This document shows positions 62,050 to 64,000 of a stretch of 64,000 bases of DNA, one piece after another. Position numbers and translations under genes: made by a program. The notes beneath the pieces were generated by a model. That model was not told the DNA's origin. It saw nothing but the letters and a program-made list of their open reading frames with translations, and did no database searches. Origin of the DNA: Diphasiastrum complanatum (Eukaryota; Streptophyta; Lycopodiopsida; Lycopodiales; Lycopodiaceae); NCBI GenBank assembly GCA_029204225.1, contig CM055111.1, positions 824,453 to 888,452 on the forward strand. The letters run 5' to 3'. Position 1 is the stretch's first letter. Each line of letters starts with the position of its first letter.

Positions 62050-63558
62050 ATGAAGCTTGAAAAACGTCGCTGCTCGCTTGCGCAGGCAGCGCTTTATCTC
62101 CTCCAGCTATTGCTCATCATGATCACACAATCTTTTAAGAATAGTCATGAGCAGATTGTTGAGAGCTTGCCCCTAGGATCCGTTCTGCAACCCAACCAGA
62201 CTGTGGTCTCCAGAAATGGTAGCTTCGCATTGGTATTCTTCCCACTGGGCCGTGATCGAAACTATTTGGGAGTATCTTATGCTACAATTCCTAACCGCAC
62301 ACCAATTTGGGTGGCTAACAGAAACAAGCCTGCCAAGGATGGTGCATCCTTGAAATTTTCCGTGGATGATGACTTGGTCATCTCCAATCCTGATCAAACC
62401 ATTGTCTGGACGAGAGGTACAAGTGGACGGAATATCAGCTCGATGCTGATGGAAGAAAGTGGTAATCTTATCCTCTATCACAACTCAGGAAGAACAATAT
62501 GGCAAGGTTTCGATCACCCAACAGACACTTGGATGCCAGGCATGAAAGTTTATCTGGGCTCAAAGTTTCTAACCGCCTCCAAATCCCTTATCGATTTAGC
62601 TGAGGGACGTTATGTACTCTGGGTGCGTCAGACAGGTGAATTTGTGGACATCTGGAACGCAACCACGGACTATGCGAGGACTGGTCTCTGGAATGGACAA
62701 ATCTTTGCCAATCTTCCAGACATGACCTCCAACCTCCGCTACATGACCTTCTCCATAGTGAACGATTCTGGGCGTCCGTACTACATTGTGCATGAAAAAC
62801 AGAAATTGCTCTTGCATGCGACTCTTGAGTATGACGGTGTCTATCGCGTTCGCACTTGGGACAGTTCTAATGCCATGTGGCACATCATCGCGTTAATACC
62901 CAAGAATCCATGCCAAGTAGATCAGCTTTGTGGCCAGAACGGAATCTGTAATAATGATTGCATACCTTTCTGTAGTTGCCCACAGGGATTCAAGCCCGTT
63001 GATCCTATAGGATGGAACGAAGGCGATTGGTCTCTAGGATGCGTGGCGAATCTCACGTTGGACTGCAGAAGCAAAACATTTTCCCCTTTGCAACAGACGT
63101 ATTACGATCAAGGGACTGGCGCAGGGTCTGCGAGATCTTATAGTGGCCACGATCAAGCCTGGTGCCAAGCTTCTTGCACAAGCGATTGTGCCTGCTTGGG
63201 GTTTTCTTTCAACGGAGGATCTAGCAACTGTTCACTGCATCACGGGCCTTTCTTCAATGGCAGGTCTTCCCCTGAAATCGGCCAAAATTTCTTTCTACGA
63301 GTCAACTCCTCGGAGCAAATTCAAAATAATCAACTATTGCTTCTGAATGATGGAAAGAAGAAAGGAACAACAGCTCGGATTACTGGATTGATAGTTGCCT
63401 TTGGGTTTGCATTGATGATAGCGATTGGGTTTATTATTTGGAAATTTTTTAGGAGAAAACGTACTGAAGAGAAGCAATGCCGGTGGGTTTGGATCTGTGT
63501 ACAAAGGCTCCCTTCCAGATCAAACTATGGTTGCAGTAAAGAAGCTCCGCAGTCTTAA
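62050..63558 (+). CDS. G-type lectin S-receptor-like kinase: ectodomain and membrane segment, frameshifted before the kinase
   Basis: The 502-codon frame starts at ATG 62050. Residues 1-27 form a basic then hydrophobic signal peptide. A bulb-type lectin domain follows (~40-165: VVSRNGSFALVFF, TPIWVANRNKPA, GNLILYHNSGRTIWQGFDHP). Next come an S-locus glycoprotein region (~205-285, TGLWNGQIF), an EGF-like Cys cluster (288-311, CQVDQLCGQNGIC), a PAN-like region (~339-418, WCQASCTSDCACLGFSF) and one transmembrane helix (444-467), then basic FFRRKRTEE. From about residue 476 the frame reads QCRWVWICVQRL, which is the kinase Gly-loop DNA in the wrong frame. The family senses extracellular ligands at the plasma membrane and is usually encoded without introns. 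Ectodomain quality is high, so the break at ~63472 is either recent or an assembly error. Confidence 0.85.
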   Translation: MKLEKRRCSLAQAALYLLQLLLIMITQSFKNSHEQIVESLPLGSVLQPNQTVVSRNGSFALVFFPLGRDRNYLGVSYATIPNRTPIWVANRNKPAKDGASLKFSVDDDLVISNPDQTIVWTRGTSGRNISSMLMEESGNLILYHNSGRTIWQGFDHPTDTWMPGMKVYLGSKFLTASKSLIDLAEGRYVLWVRQTGEFVDIWNATTDYARTGLWNGQIFANLPDMTSNLRYMTFSIVNDSGRPYYIVHEKQKLLLHATLEYDGVYRVRTWDSSNAMWHIIALIPKNPCQVDQLCGQNGICNNDCIPFCSCPQGFKPVDPIGWNEGDWSLGCVANLTLDCRSKTFSPLQQTYYDQGTGAGSARSYSGHDQAWCQASCTSDCACLGFSFNGGSSNCSLHHGPFFNGRSSPEIGQNFFLRVNSSEQIQNNQLLLLNDGKKKGTTARITGLIVAFGFALMIAIGFIIWKFFRRKRTEEKQCRWVWICVQRLPSRSNYGCSKEAPQS

Positions 63559-64000
63559 TCAAGGAGACAAGGACTTCCGCAGAGAGGTAAGTACTCTCGG
63601 AATGATTCAACACGTCAACCTTGTGAGACTTCGTGGCTTCTGTGCTGAAGACACGTACAAGCTTTTGGTCTACGACTACATGCCCAATGGAGATCTCAAC
63701 AAGCTTTTGTTTACAACGCCCGGAGCACACCAGCACACAGTTCTAGATTGGGACACCCGATTCGCCATAGCTTTGGGGACTGCACGGGGAATCGTCTATC
63801 TGCACGAAGAATGCAGCAGCTGCATCATACACTGTGACATCAAACCTGCGAACATTCTACTGGATGCTAATTTCTGTGCAAAAATTTCAGATTTTGGCCT
63901 GGCCAAGTTGATGGGCAAAGAATTCAGCCGGGTGGTCACGAAGATGCGGGGCACCAGAGGCTACCTAGCACCGGAGTGGCTTTCCAGCCTACCCGTCACA
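63470..64000 (+). CDS. Ser/Thr kinase domain of the same receptor-kinase gene, +1 frame, runs off the window
   Basis: In the +1 frame relative to the ectodomain the sequence reads NAGGFGSVYKGSLPD (Gly loop, its first Gly replaced by Asn), VAVKKL (ATP-binding Lys), FRREVSTLGMIQHVNLVRL, LVYDYMPNGDLNKLL, then HCDIKPANILLD (catalytic loop, a non-RD form with Cys before Asp), DFGLAKLM (metal-binding DFG), KMRGTRGYLAPEW and SSLP at the edge. It is open to position 64000 with no stop. The normal juxtamembrane segment, about 35 residues ending in a TNNF...LG-type motif, is missing between KRTEE and the Gly loop. Together with the ectodomain this is one SD2-5-like gene carrying a deletion that also shifts the frame. 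Confidence 0.85.

Noticed and set aside
61838-62053. 71-codon frame whose TGA overlaps the ATG of the receptor kinase
   Set aside because: No family motif or coding bias; the overlap is probably chance, although an upstream ORF in the leader cannot be excluded.

Overview
The window looks like nuclear DNA of a land plant. It carries a plant-type DENND6/AVL9-like gene with GT-AG introns and a G-type lectin S-receptor-like kinase gene, and both sit among degenerate Ty1/copia and Ty3/gypsy LTR retrotransposons with plant-type tRNA primer sites, long (CT)n(CA)n microsatellites and AT-rich spacers. The sequence alone does not fix the lineage; a fern, lycophyte or other large-genome non-flowering plant is a guess. 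Only two loci look like ordinary host genes. Most of the rest is transposable-element debris at several nesting levels.

Layout. 1-8340: a decayed copia element (A, + strand) whose RNase H end is interrupted by a second copia element (B, - strand, 3333-7183). 8341-9218: leader and LTR of a - strand gypsy element. 10.16-10.91 kb: a copia RT/RNase H relic on the - strand. 12.2-19.13 kb: the DENND6-like gene, with three coding exons; its second intron holds an antisense BED-finger fragment and two microsatellites. 21.4-24.4 kb: the 3' half of a copia element (C) followed by the C-terminal half of an older copia gag (G). 25.6-26.15 kb: a complex tandem repeat. 26.5-30.9 kb: a - strand gypsy pol (J). 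31.0-33.5 kb: a + strand gypsy LTR and gag (H). 33.5-34.77 kb: LTR, primer site and N-terminal gag of a copia (E). 34.77-40.2 kb: a nearly full-length copia (D) inserted in that gag. 41.9-45.3 kb: a related copia (F, - strand).

46.2-50.1 kb has a MITE-like element, two convergent unrecognised coding relics and a gypsy gag-protease relic. 51.24-53.55 kb holds a long unrecognised - strand reading frame of about 772 codons broken by 18 in-frame stops, 12 of them TAG. 56.4-57.8 kb is a repeat whose units carry very long (CT)n tracts. 58.9-60.5 kb is a tandemly duplicated C-terminus of a non-LTR retroelement protein with a zinc finger and a nuclease-like domain. The right edge, from 62.05 kb, is the receptor-kinase gene. 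Its ectodomain and kinase are well preserved but lie in different frames because the juxtamembrane segment appears to be deleted.

The strongest structural signal is that E and G are the two halves of one gag frame. They share the 5-bp target duplication ATGCC and a continuous reading frame, yet lie in reverse order about 11 kb apart, flanking elements D and C. A tandem duplication with an offset of about 16.5 kb followed by reciprocal deletions explains this best. Many of the disabling changes in the elements are C-to-T or G-to-A transitions (CAG or TGG to stop, Cys to Tyr, Glu to Lys), as expected from mutation of methylated, silenced repeats.
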